From assembly GCA_023253325.1 (NCBI GenBank), contig JALRGY010000005.1:1841-36052 (forward strand): a stretch of DNA of 34,212 bases, read 5' to 3'. Positions within the stretch are counted from its first letter, which is position 1, and each line of letters opens with the position of its first letter. Both the position numbers and the translations under genes were made by a program. Positions 1 through 7,598 of the stretch are shown here, piece by piece. A model generated the notes under the pieces. That model was given only the letters and a program-made list of their open reading frames with translations, was not told the origin of the DNA and searched no databases. This stretch comes from Candidatus Nanopelagicales bacterium (lineage in GTDB: Bacteria; Actinomycetota; Actinomycetes; S36-B12).

Positions 1-374
1 ACGTCAGGCCGGACCCCAGTGCGACCGGAGGCGAGTGTTTTCAGACGAAGGAACATGGTTGCGCGGACTACTTCGCGTTCGACCTCTGGCCCAATGCCTG
101 CCGCATGAGAACGAATCAGTGATTTTTGCAATTGCGTGCGCATGTCTGCGGGGATGTGTCGGTTGGCAAGAGCACCAAATCCGGTGGAGACGCCATAGAC
201 AGGGTCCGGGGAGGCCGCAAGTTTTTCCACATGAAAGCGTGTTTGGGCCATCGCATCGAGTGCCCCCGGAGCAATGGTGACCGCATAATTGTGGCGGGCA
301 ACATTGATCACATCAGTGAACGTGGGCGGTGTGGTTGTCAGGGTGACTGAGTCGCGGGTCTGGTTGTTACTCAT
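1..374 (-). CDS. hutH: Histidine ammonia-lyase, N-terminal part (cut by window edge)
   Basis: The visible 124 codons encode the start of histidine ammonia-lyase, which deaminates L-histidine to urocanate, the first step of histidine catabolism. The translation contains the family signature YGVSTGFGALANRHI at about residues 59-73, followed by the helix with SLIRSHAAGIG typical of the aromatic ammonia-lyase fold. The catalytic MIO-forming Ala-Ser-Gly lies in the missing part. The ATG at 374-372 overlaps the end of hutI by 8 bp (ATGAGTAA), so translation is probably coupled to hutI. It is the last visible gene of a leftward hutU-hutI-hutH operon. The reading frame is open to base 1, so the gene continues outside the window. 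No sign of damage is visible. Confidence 0.97.
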   Translation of the reverse strand, partial: MSNNQTRDSVTLTTTPPTFTDVINVARHNYAVTIAPGALDAMAQTRFHVEKLAASPDPVYGVSTGFGALANRHIPADMRTQLQKSLIRSHAAGIGPEVEREVVRATMFLRLKTLASGRTGVRPD

Positions 375-1533
375 GTGATGACCTTAAGAGTTGGCCGGCC
401 CGAAAGACTCGTTGCACGGGTGATGTACCGGGGTTGTAGGCGAGGTAATCGATGGATGGGCGGTCAAGGATCAGAAAATCAGCACTCATCCCTGGCTCAA
501 TTCGCCCAACGTCCTGGCGATCGAGGGCCTGGGCGCCTCCCGCCGTAGCGGCACGCACTGCCTGGTCAACGTTCATGTGCATTTCCCGCACTGCAAGAGC
601 AATACAGAACGGCATTGACGTGATGAATGAACTCCCCGGGTTGCAGTCAGTTGCAATGGCCACGGTGATCCCTGCTTCAAGGAATCTGCGGGCATCGGGG
701 TAGGGAGACCGAGTGGAAAATTCTACGCCGGGCAAGAGTGTTGCCACAATATTGTTCTTGGCCATGATGGCAAGTTCCGCATCGCTCATGAAAGTCAGGT
801 GATCCACGCTGACGGCTCCGCATGCGGCGGCGACTTCAATTCCACCGAGTGACTCCAACTGATTGGCATGCAGCCGTACCTTTAATCCGGCAGCTTTTCC
901 AGCCCGCAGTATTCGAGTGCTTTGCTCGGGTGTGAATGCACCGCGGTCGCAAAAAACATCAATCCACCGCGAAAATGGCGCACAGGCAGCGAGCATGTCA
1001 CCACACACAAGGTCAACATATGCATCAGGGTCGGATTTGTATTCGGCTGGAATGACGTGTGCGCCGAGAAAAGTGGTTTCGCTCGTGAACTCTCGAGCAA
1101 TGCGCAAAGCCCGTTGCTCATCATGAACGGTTAAGCCGTACCCGGATTTGATCTCCAGGGTTGTGATTCCGTGGGAGTGCATTTGGCCGACAAGTCTTTC
1201 AGCATTGGACCTCAGTTCAGCATCCGATGCTGCTCGGGTTGCAGTGACGGTGGATGCAATTCCGCCAGCTGAATATGAATCACCGCTCATGCGGGCAGCA
1301 AAGTCAGCCGACCGGTCTCCCGCAAAAATGAGGTGGGCATGGGAGTCGACAAAACCTGGGAGAACGGCTCCACCATGTGCATCGATAATGTCATCGCATT
1401 GTGGCGCTTGGTCCTCTGGCCCGATCCACGTAATAATGCCCCCGGAAAATGAGAATGCGTGCCTTTGAGCACGAGCGGGGAGATTGTCAGATTCACTGAC
1501 GAGTTCGCTGATATTGCTCACTAGCGTGCTCAT
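367..1533 (-). CDS. hutI: Imidazolonepropionase
   Basis: This 388-residue amidohydrolase hydrolyses 4-imidazolone-5-propionate to N-formimidoyl-glutamate, the third step of histidine breakdown, in the cytoplasm. The metal-binding HAHLIFAGDR motif sits near residue 64. Further typical blocks are LKIKSGYGL-like (LEIKSGYGL), the RLHANQ histidine, the DHLTF histidine and ATDCNPGSS near the C-terminus. Length is close to the family norm of about 400. The ATG lies 3 bp after the hutU stop codon and the 3' end overlaps hutH by 8 bp, so the three genes form one operon. The Shine-Dalgarno sequence is weak (GAG within the hutU tail), which fits translational coupling. Confidence 0.96.
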   Translation of the reverse strand: MSTLVSNISELVSESDNLPARAQRHAFSFSGGIITWIGPEDQAPQCDDIIDAHGGAVLPGFVDSHAHLIFAGDRSADFAARMSGDSYSAGGIASTVTATRAASDAELRSNAERLVGQMHSHGITTLEIKSGYGLTVHDEQRALRIAREFTSETTFLGAHVIPAEYKSDPDAYVDLVCGDMLAACAPFSRWIDVFCDRGAFTPEQSTRILRAGKAAGLKVRLHANQLESLGGIEVAAACGAVSVDHLTFMSDAELAIMAKNNIVATLLPGVEFSTRSPYPDARRFLEAGITVAIATDCNPGSSFITSMPFCIALAVREMHMNVDQAVRAATAGGAQALDRQDVGRIEPGMSADFLILDRPSIDYLAYNPGTSPVQRVFRAGQLLRSSHE

Positions 1534-1536
1534 GTC

Positions 1537-3252
1537 TTACTCGTTTTCATGTGCATGTGATCCGTTGGCACCCAATTCACTCATGGGGATGCGAACACCT
1601 TTTTCCTCAGCCACGTCACCGGCAAGGTCATAACCGGCATCGACATGACGGATAACTCCCATGCCTGGGTCGTTGGTCAATACCCGACGAATTTTTTCGC
1701 CGGCAAGTTCGGTGCCATCGGCAACGGTGACCTGACCCGCATGAATCGATCGGCCGATGCCCACGCCACCGCCATGATGGATGGAAACCCAGGATGCACC
1801 CGAGGCGATATTGACCATTGCGTTGAGTAGTGGCCAGTCCGCGATGGCATCCGAGCCATCCAGCATGGATTCAGTTTCGCGGTAGGGGGATGCAACCGAA
1901 CCGCAGTCCAAATGGTCGCGGCCAATGACCAACGGCGCGGCAACTTCACCTTTGGCCACGAGTTCATTGAACTTTTCACCTGCCTTATCGCGTTCGCCGT
2001 AGCCGAGCCAACAAATGCGAGCGGGCAAACCCTGGAAAGCGACTCGGTCCTGGGCCATGGTGATCCATCGACGTAGGTGATCGTTCTCGGGGAACAGTTC
2101 CAGGATTGCTTGGTCAGTGCGATAGATGTCCTTCTCTTCACCCGAGAGGGCCACCCAACGAAATGGTCCTTTACCCTCACAGAAAAGTGGCCGAATATAT
2201 GCGGGGATGAATCCAGGGAATGCGAAAGCTCGATTGAAGCCTCCTTTTCGGGCTTCATCGCGAATCGAATTACCATAATCGAAAACCTCGGCTCCCTCAT
2301 CGAGGAAGCCCACCATGGCCTCGACGTGCTTAGCCATGGACTCTTGTGCGCGGTCGGTGAATTCATCGGGTTTCTTGTCGGCGTAGTCACCAGCGTCACC
2401 CATGGTGATGCCCTCAGGGATGTAACTCAGAGGATCGTGTGCTGATGTCTGGTCGGTAACAATGTCAATGGGAACGCCGCGACGCAGTAGCTCGGGGTAG
2501 AGAGTTGCTGCATTGCCTTCCAACCCAACGGAGAGTGCCTTTCTATTTTTCTTTGCATCAAGAACCAAATCGAGCGCGGTCTCAATATCAGGTGCAACCA
2601 CGTCGAGATAGCGGTCCTTCACGCGCCGGTGGAGGCGTGAGGGATCAATATCAATCAAGAGGCATACCCCTTCGCACATGGTTACGGCGAGTGGTTGTGC
2701 TCCGCCCATTCCTCCGCATCCAGCCGTGAGGGTCAGAGTTCCGGCAAGGGTGCCTCCAAATTTCTTGTCCGCGATTGCAGCAAAAGTTTCATAGGTTCCC
2801 TGCAAGATTCCTTGGGTGCCGATATAGATCCAGGAACCGGCGGTCATTTGGCCATACATGGTCAAACCCAGTTGCTCCAAGCGACGGAATTCAGGCCATG
2901 TGGCCCAGTCGCCCACCAGATTTGAGTTGGCAATGAGTACTCGCGGTGCCCACTCGTGCGTTTGCATGATTCCAACGGGCCGACCCGACTGGACCAACAT
3001 GGTTTCGTCGGCTTTGAGTGTTTGCAGGCTCTTGATCATGGCATCGAAACTGCGCCAATCCCTCGCGGCTTTTCCGGTGCCACCATAAACAACCAATTTC
3101 TCCGGGTGCTCGGCCACGGCTGGGTCGAGGTTGTTCTTCAACATGCGCAGTGCTGCCTCCTGAGGCCAGCCCAAAGTTGAAAGTTTGGTGCCTCGAGGCG
3201 CATGGATTTCTCTTGTGGGGTCAAAGGTAGGAGTGATCAGTTCTGAACTCAT
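1537..3252 (-). CDS. hutU: Urocanate hydratase
   Basis: Urocanase converts urocanate to imidazolone-propionate using tightly bound NAD+. The 571-residue product has the conserved [12 protein letters not shown] block, the NAD-binding stretch with [12 protein letters not shown], the QTSAHDPL block, the conserved cysteine in [11 protein letters not shown] and the C-terminal [18 protein letters not shown] segment. Length is as expected (about 550-570). It is the first gene of the leftward hut operon. AAGGAG at 3270-3265 is 12 nt from the ATG at 3252, which is long. The same Shine-Dalgarno sits 4 nt from an ATG at 3260 that opens a 3-codon frame whose TGA overlaps the hutU ATG. A promoter-like pair (TACATT at 3305-3300 and CAGACA at 3329-3324, 18-bp spacer) lies upstream and overlaps the repeats described separately. 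Confidence 0.97.
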   Translation of the reverse strand: MSSELITPTFDPTREIHAPRGTKLSTLGWPQEAALRMLKNNLDPAVAEHPEKLVVYGGTGKAARDWRSFDAMIKSLQTLKADETMLVQSGRPVGIMQTHEWAPRVLIANSNLVGDWATWPEFRRLEQLGLTMYGQMTAGSWIYIGTQGILQGTYETFAAIADKKFGGTLAGTLTLTAGCGGMGGAQPLAVTMCEGVCLLIDIDPSRLHRRVKDRYLDVVAPDIETALDLVLDAKKNRKALSVGLEGNAATLYPELLRRGVPIDIVTDQTSAHDPLSYIPEGITMGDAGDYADKKPDEFTDRAQESMAKHVEAMVGFLDEGAEVFDYGNSIRDEARKGGFNRAFAFPGFIPAYIRPLFCEGKGPFRWVALSGEEKDIYRTDQAILELFPENDHLRRWITMAQDRVAFQGLPARICWLGYGERDKAGEKFNELVAKGEVAAPLVIGRDHLDCGSVASPYRETESMLDGSDAIADWPLLNAMVNIASGASWVSIHHGGGVGIGRSIHAGQVTVADGTELAGEKIRRVLTNDPGMGVIRHVDAGYDLAGDVAEEKGVRIPMSELGANGSHAHENE

Positions 3253-3299
3253 AGAAACATTGTTCTCCTTCGCCGACTCAAACTGTGCGTTTCCAAGGG

Positions 3300-3329
3300 A
3301 ATGTAGTCTTGTATCCGAGACTTTGTCTG
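3300..3329 (-). promoter_or_regulatory. hutU: Possible hutU promoter
   Basis: On the minus strand CAGACA (3329-3324) and TACATT (3305-3300) form a -35/-10 pair with an 18-bp spacer, about 48 bp before the hutU start. The -35 lies inside the 12-bp repeats, so a protein on the repeats would compete with or contact RNA polymerase. The match to consensus is only partial. Confidence 0.35.
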
Positions 3330-3352
3330 AGACTTTATGCGAGACTTTGTCC
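3317..3352. promoter_or_regulatory. Three 12-bp direct repeats in the hut divergent promoter (candidate operator)
   Basis: GAGACTTTGTCT, GAGACTTTATGC and GAGACTTTGTCC follow each other with an exact 12-bp period between hutU and the IclR gene. On the hutU strand they overlap a possible -35 (3329-3324). IclR-family regulators such as PobR and PcaU are known to bind sets of short repeats, so this may be the binding site of the adjacent regulator. The alternative is that the repeats are coding: 12 bp is four codons, and the IclR frame stays open through them, reading [12 protein letters not shown]. Confidence 0.45.
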
Positions 3353-4126
3353 GTGACTCAAGTGCCTGCGGCCGAAAAAACCATGCAGATCCTGCTTGCC
3401 CTTGCCCGTGCAGCAGGTCCCATGCCCGCGGCGAAGATTGCCAAGGAAACAGGTATTGCTCGTTCATCGCTCTATCATCTGCTCACGTCAATGGAGTCCC
3501 ATGGCTTCGTGGTACCGGTGGAACCCGCAGGTTGGGGGCTTGGTGCGAGCGCATTTGAAGTGGGCTCTGCCTACCTTCGCCACGAACCCCTTGAGCATCA
3601 GGCGCGCCCAGTTATTTCTAGAGCAATAAAAGGGCTCAGATCCATTGCCCCTGTTGTCGCTCACCTTGGAGTTTTGCGTGGGTCCGACACCTTGTACATC
3701 GCCAAAGAGTCAAGTAGCCCCAACATCACGCTGGTGACCGATATCGGTGTTCGGCTTCCGGCAGCGCTTACTGCATCGGGCAGAGCCATGTTGGCATTCC
3801 TGCCTCGCGCTCAAGTGCGAGCACTCTTTCCCAACGCATCAGCCTTTACGAGTCGAACAGGAAAGGGCCCACAGACACTTCCGGCACTGCGCACGATTCT
3901 GGCCCGCGAGTGCCGTGCCGGATATGCCAGTGAATCAGGGTTTGTCTCGCCTGAACACTCATCAGTTGCCAGCACAGCATTTGATCACCTTGGCCAACCT
4001 GTTGCAGCGATCGGGTTAACGTATCGAGATGGAACGGTAAGTGACCGTGAACGAGAACTATTGATCGCCACTGTGAAAGACTCCGCAAACGCACTCACAC
4101 AACGAATTGGTGGACACAGGCCGTGA
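3353..4126 (+). CDS. IclR-family transcriptional regulator, probable hut regulator
   Basis: From the GTG at 3353 the product is 257 residues, the usual IclR-family size. An N-terminal winged helix-turn-helix (about residues 10-60, with [20 protein letters not shown]) is followed by the IclR effector domain, including the [15 protein letters not shown] block and the [28 protein letters not shown] segment. The frame is open as far back as 3185, which would overlap hutU on the other strand and give a 313-residue protein. I prefer 3353 on length, but no Shine-Dalgarno is visible at any candidate start. It is divergent from hutU and overlaps hutG by 4 bp (GTGA), so it likely controls histidine use in both directions. 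Whether it represses or activates cannot be read from sequence. Confidence 0.9.
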   Translation: MTQVPAAEKTMQILLALARAAGPMPAAKIAKETGIARSSLYHLLTSMESHGFVVPVEPAGWGLGASAFEVGSAYLRHEPLEHQARPVISRAIKGLRSIAPVVAHLGVLRGSDTLYIAKESSSPNITLVTDIGVRLPAALTASGRAMLAFLPRAQVRALFPNASAFTSRTGKGPQTLPALRTILARECRAGYASESGFVSPEHSSVASTAFDHLGQPVAAIGLTYRDGTVSDRERELLIATVKDSANALTQRIGGHRP

Positions 4127-5037
4127 ATGAAGTGAATGATCTCCAGGCAAAATCAAGTGAGGATCCATTGTGGCCTCGTGCGACTTCACTCTTTGGCCGC
4201 GACTTGGGAGCCCCAATTGCCATCATTGGAATTCCAGCGTGTGAGACATCGATCAGTGCAACACGGGCGGACACAACTCCAGGAGCAGTGAGGGATGCTT
4301 TGCGTCGCTACTCCACCTTCAGTGCAACTCACCAGATCGATCTTGAAAACCTCAATGTTTTCGATGCAGGTGATATCGAATCACCCGATCACGAGGAAGG
4401 CGAAGTCAGAGTTGCCCAGGCTCTCGATTCCTTGAAAGAAAAAATTGTCATTGCCATTGGTGGCGACAACTCGATCACCTATTCGGTAGCAACTGCACTT
4501 GCGGGTGGGTCCATCAAGCAATCAGGACTTATTACTTTTGATGCACATCATGACCTGCGTGATGGAGTCAGCAATGGCTCGCCCGTGCGTCGCTTGGTCG
4601 AGGCTGGAATGGCGGGAGACAACATTGTGCAAGTGGGCATTGCTGACTTTTCCAACTCCGCCCACTATGCGCGCCGAGCTCAAGACATGGGTATCACGGT
4701 AATCCCACGAGCGGACTTCCACGCGCGATCCATTGGATCGATTGCCGATCAAGCAATTGAGATCGCGAGCAAGGGTGGTGGCCGGGTTCACGTGGACATT
4801 GATGTCGACGTGTGTGATCGATCAGTTGTTCCTGGTTGTCCTGCCGCGGCACCGGGCGGTCTTTCAGCCGATGAATTGCGACAAGTGTCATTTCTTATGG
4901 GAGCAGATTCGCGGGTGGGCTCAGTCGATTTCACCGAAGTGGATGCTCAAGCCGATAGCCCTGACGGCCGAACCGTGCGACTTGTTGCCCTGTGCATCCT
5001 CGAGTTTCTCTGCGGTGTGGCTAGCAGGAAGCTATAA
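4123..5037 (+). CDS. hutG: Formimidoylglutamase (arginase/ureohydrolase superfamily)
   Basis: This 304-residue ureohydrolase most likely cleaves N-formimidoyl-glutamate to glutamate and formamide, the last step of the Hut pathway. The assignment to this substrate rests on its place in a hut locus. Superfamily metal motifs are visible: GGDNS at residues 113-117, DAHHD at 140-144, and the D227-x-D229 pair in DIDVDVCD. The first motif has Asn116 where arginases and agmatinases carry a metal-binding His. The GTG start is in the GTGA overlap with the IclR gene, so the two are probably translated together. The 3' end overlaps the convergent peptidase gene by 6 bp. An agmatinase or guanidine-type hydrolase is the main alternative. 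Confidence 0.88.
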   Translation: MNEVNDLQAKSSEDPLWPRATSLFGRDLGAPIAIIGIPACETSISATRADTTPGAVRDALRRYSTFSATHQIDLENLNVFDAGDIESPDHEEGEVRVAQALDSLKEKIVIAIGGDNSITYSVATALAGGSIKQSGLITFDAHHDLRDGVSNGSPVRRLVEAGMAGDNIVQVGIADFSNSAHYARRAQDMGITVIPRADFHARSIGSIADQAIEIASKGGGRVHVDIDVDVCDRSVVPGCPAAAPGGLSADELRQVSFLMGADSRVGSVDFTEVDAQADSPDGRTVRLVALCILEFLCGVASRKL

Positions 5038-5769
5038 CGCAATTGCACCAATAGGCATTCTGGTTTCAACCACTTCATTTCCAACTTTTTCCACCCGGTA
5101 CGCCGCAGGTCCTGTGAGGGGATCGACCTCGTGGTCGGAATAGACAGCAACGGGCTCCGTATTTTCATAAAAAATTCCAATACGATCATCAGTGGCGTAT
5201 GTCAGTGGTAGCAACTCTTTTTGCACGAGGTCGTGTACGAGGGGACGTCGTTGTGCCTCTGAGTCATAGTGCACTCCGTTGCCGTAGGGGAGTAGGGCTA
5301 GACCATCAAGTGCAGGCTTGAGTTCCTTACCAAATGAATCAGTGGGTCCGCCAACATGCCAGCATATGGAACCAGCGCTCACGCCCGCAAGGATTGTGCC
5401 CTGATCCCAGGCGTCATGCATGATCGCGTCGAGCCCATGAGCGCGCCAGACCGCGAGCAGGTTAACCACGCTTCCCCCGCCCACCCACACAATGTCACTT
5501 TTGCCAATTAGATCGGCGGGATTGTGGTTCGGCATCATGAATAAGGACAGATGATCAACCTCACAGGACACCCTCGACATGGCCGAATACATGGTTGCTA
5601 GATATGCGGGATCGTCACCTGATGCAGTCATGATGAACGTCACTCGGGGGCGCTCTTTGCCCGTCAGCTCCAAGGCTTTGAGCATGAGTCCGCCGGGTTC
5701 ATGCCCGCCGGTGGCCTTGCGCTGAATGAAGCCTCCGCTTGTGGCAAGTATTTTGCGTGTCATAGCCAC
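5032..5769 (-). CDS. S51-family serine peptidase (dipeptidase E / cyanophycinase-like)
   Basis: The product belongs to the S51 peptidase group, which has a class-I-glutamine-amidotransferase-like fold and includes alpha-aspartyl dipeptidase and cyanophycinase. Seen in the sequence are the VWVGGGSVVNLLA strand-turn block (residues 95-106), the nucleophile elbow GVSAGSICW with Ser131 by the GTG numbering, and a likely catalytic-acid/His region around ATDDRIGIFYE. It has no signal peptide, so it is cytoplasmic. The start is either GTG 5769 or ATG 5763, and neither has a clear ribosome binding site. It is convergent with hutG with a 6-bp tail overlap, leaving no room for a terminator between them. 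The natural substrate is unknown; a role in small-peptide turnover is inference. Confidence 0.85.
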   Translation of the reverse strand: MAMTRKILATSGGFIQRKATGGHEPGGLMLKALELTGKERPRVTFIMTASGDDPAYLATMYSAMSRVSCEVDHLSLFMMPNHNPADLIGKSDIVWVGGGSVVNLLAVWRAHGLDAIMHDAWDQGTILAGVSAGSICWHVGGPTDSFGKELKPALDGLALLPYGNGVHYDSEAQRRPLVHDLVQKELLPLTYATDDRIGIFYENTEPVAVYSDHEVDPLTGPAAYRVEKVGNEVVETRMPIGAIAL

Positions 5770-5833
5770 AAGTAAATCACCGTTGAGCCCAAGCGCGCTG
5801 TTTGGTTATAGCTTTGTTCAGCTAGGCGCGCGT

Positions 5834-5872
5834 TTATTGGGCAATTTTATTGAGCATTTTTATCGAGCAATG
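5834..5872. repeat. Three 13-bp tandem repeats over the stop codon of the CPVC membrane-protein gene
   Basis: TTATTGGGCAATT (5834-5846), TTATTGAGCATTT (5847-5859) and TTATCGAGCAATG (5860-5872) are degenerate copies with an exact 13-bp period. The innermost copy contains the TAA stop of the leftward membrane-protein gene, and each further copy again offers a TAA in a shifted frame. This looks like a small slippage expansion at the 3' end of the gene. I see no further function in the 5770-5859 gap. Confidence 0.6.
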
Positions 5873-6360
5873 AGTGTGCAGGCGTGTTGATTTTTTAGTC
5901 GTTCATTCAATGCCCAGACCATGAATGCGATCGAAGCGAGTGCGAGGAATGGCTGAATGGGTGCAAACCAGGAGACTGCCCCTGATGCACCAATGGCAAG
6001 GAGGACCAGTTTGTTGCAGACAGGGCAGCCAACGGCAAAGAATGAGACGAACCCGCCAATGGTTCCCCATCGCAGTGCCGCGTCTTTTTCATCATTGTCT
6101 TCGGCCTTGGGGGCGTCTGAGGGCTCACGAACGTACGTGGCCACGAGGAGGCCACCGAGAATTCCCGTGATGATCACTGTCGGAAACGACCACCATGTTG
6201 TTTCAATTGCGCGACCGAAAATAGGGTTGGGTATCACTGCTGTCGGTAGTGCAATGATCACGGCGATGCCTAGGCCGAATATCAATGCGGCCCACCATCG
6301 ACGAGGGCTCCAGGTAGACAGGGCTGCACGCCATGAGTTGGAAACCGCAATGATGCTCAT
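5860..6360 (-). CDS. Small integral membrane protein with CPVC motif, CsoR-type operator at its start
   Basis: From ATG 6360 this is a 166-residue protein with about four hydrophobic segments (about residues 22-42, 58-76, 101-128 and 130-150) and a charged loop between the second and third. The striking element is GCPVCNKLVLLAIGASGA, with Cys112 and Cys115 at the start of a membrane helix. This could be a redox or metal-thiolate site. I do not recognise an assigned function; similar CPxCNK proteins occur in actinobacteria as far as I recall. An upstream ATG at 6393 is in frame but would put the operator inside the coding region, so I prefer 6360, although its ribosome site is poor. It is divergent from a TDT transporter, and the shared operator suggests joint control. 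Confidence 0.75.
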   Translation of the reverse strand: MSIIAVSNSWRAALSTWSPRRWWAALIFGLGIAVIIALPTAVIPNPIFGRAIETTWWSFPTVIITGILGGLLVATYVREPSDAPKAEDNDEKDAALRWGTIGGFVSFFAVGCPVCNKLVLLAIGASGAVSWFAPIQPFLALASIAFMVWALNERLKNQHACTLIAR

Positions 6361-6368
6361 CTTGCTAC

Positions 6369-6386
6369 AATACCCCACGGGGTATT
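6369..6386. promoter_or_regulatory. CsoR/CstR-type operator palindrome
   Basis: AATACCCC-AC-GGGGTATT is a perfect inverted repeat with 8-bp arms and a 2-bp centre. It matches the general form of sites bound by CsoR-family repressors (TACCC...GGGTA as in copper-sensing CsoR and persulfide-sensing CstR). It lies 9 bp before the ATG of the leftward membrane protein and 43 bp before the ATG of the rightward transporter, where bound repressor could block both promoters. A TACAAT hexamer at 6365-6370 directly abuts it on the plus strand and could be a -10. No csoR gene is present in the window, so the regulator must be encoded elsewhere. Confidence 0.75.
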
Positions 6387-6428
6387 TATTCATCCGGTTA
6401 CTTCATGATTTGGGAGGCATCACAGGCC

Positions 6429-7472
6429 ATGTCACTGCCAAGTCTGCATAAACAACCAGCATGGTTCGGCACGGTCATGGGCACCGGCGCAATCGCTATT
6501 TTGTTCAACCTTCAGGCGGATGAATTCGAATCCACGTTCCTCGAAGTGATCGCCGTGACTCTATTGTGGATTGCCAGTTTGGTCGCGATTGCGCTATGGC
6601 CAAGGTACCTTAAACGGTTACAAAGTCGACATGAACTCCATGAGGAGGTCGGCGACCCGAACCACGGCGCAATGCTGGCAACGCTGCCCGCGGGCCTGCT
6701 CGTTCTGGCCATTGGATGGGGCTCAATCGGTCCAAAGACTTTGCCCACTCCGCTCGCGCTCTGGATTGCCGGGATCCTTGTCGTACTGGGTGCTTTCGTT
6801 GCGATCGGTTTCTCCGCCTATTGGGCCTCAACCATCAGTCGCAGGGAAGTGGGACTGGAGCGCGTTAATGGCGGCTGGCTCATTCCCGTGGTCATGAATC
6901 TTCTGGTTCCTGTAGCCATTGTCCCATTTGTTGAATATTTTCCAGAGCATGCGGCGCCGCTGCTTGCGATTGGCTTCGGGTTTTTGGGCGTAGGCGCACT
7001 GCTCTTTCTCGCTATTTTTGCGCTGCTCGTCATCCGGATTGCCACACAGGTGCCACTACCGAGCGCTATGGCACCTTCCCTTTGGATTCCACTCGCTCCT
7101 GCAGGAATATTCGGTGTTGCCCTCATCCGATTGACGCAAGCGGCAGAAGAAACAAATTTCGTGGGAGAGGATGCTGTCTTCATCGCGGCCGCGGTGGCGA
7201 GCATGGGTATTGGATTCGGAATTTGGTGGGCCATTTTTGCCTTTGTTGATTTGCGTCGATCCCACATGCAGGGTGGCATTCCATTCCACTTGGGTTGGTG
7301 GGGATTTGTATTCCCTGTTGCCGCTATGGCACTGTCCATCGCGCGTGTTGAACAAGTCATTGACTCAGCGGACATCGTGGCGGTTCTCGCCTCGGCGGTT
7401 GCAGTTGGCGTGTGGGCATACGTCGCGTTTCGCACGATCCTCGCGGTAGCCAAGCATCGTAAACAGGGATAG
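6429..7472 (+). CDS. TDT-family (TehA / C4-dicarboxylate / SLAC1-like) membrane transporter
   Basis: The 347-residue product starts with the family-typical PAWFGTVMGTGAIA segment and continues with about ten hydrophobic helices, which is the TDT/SLAC1 layout. Known members export or conduct tellurite-related anions (TehA), malate (Mae1), sulfite (Ssu1) or chloride and nitrate (SLAC1), so the substrate cannot be named from fold alone. Start ATG 6429 is chosen because the conserved N-terminus begins just after it and GGGAGG lies 11 nt upstream. The in-frame ATG at 6405 adds eight unconserved residues. The CsoR/CstR-type operator upstream makes export of a sulfur anion such as sulfite, or a metal-stress role, reasonable hypotheses. 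Confidence 0.85.
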   Translation: MSLPSLHKQPAWFGTVMGTGAIAILFNLQADEFESTFLEVIAVTLLWIASLVAIALWPRYLKRLQSRHELHEEVGDPNHGAMLATLPAGLLVLAIGWGSIGPKTLPTPLALWIAGILVVLGAFVAIGFSAYWASTISRREVGLERVNGGWLIPVVMNLLVPVAIVPFVEYFPEHAAPLLAIGFGFLGVGALLFLAIFALLVIRIATQVPLPSAMAPSLWIPLAPAGIFGVALIRLTQAAEETNFVGEDAVFIAAAVASMGIGFGIWWAIFAFVDLRRSHMQGGIPFHLGWWGFVFPVAAMALSIARVEQVIDSADIVAVLASAVAVGVWAYVAFRTILAVAKHRKQG

Positions 7473-7598
7473 GGAAGCTCCACAGATCCAGATTCATCCC
7501 CGGGACCACTGCTGGGTACCATCGGAGGAGATGCCTGCTGGCAGGTCAGCTGACGGCGCATCTATCCGGCTTAGCCCGGGTGAGTGCGAGGATAAACA
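7473..7598 (+). other. Decarboxylase leader region with possible 29-codon upstream reading frame
   Basis: The 126-bp leader before the decarboxylase contains GGAGG at 7524-7528 almost touching an ATG at 7531. That frame encodes 29 residues and ends at 7620, overlapping the decarboxylase start at 7599 in another frame. Short hairpins are visible, CCTGC-TG-GCAGG and a CCGG-cttagc-CCGG element near 7567-7580. I compared it by eye with common riboswitch cores and recognised none. It could be a translated leader or simply a chance frame. Confidence 0.25.

Noticed and set aside
3185..3352. Longer IclR start at ATG 3185
   Set aside because: It overlaps the hutU start on the other strand and makes the protein about 56 residues longer than the family norm; the repeats look more like a promoter element. 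Not fully excluded.
6818..7561. Long minus-strand frame of 247 codons inside the TDT transporter
   Set aside because: Antisense shadow of a conserved ten-helix transporter, with no family features of its own.
7473..7598. Known riboswitch in the decarboxylase leader
   Set aside because: By-eye comparison with THF, ZTP, SAM, cobalamin and guanidine cores gave no match; a covariance search would be decisive.
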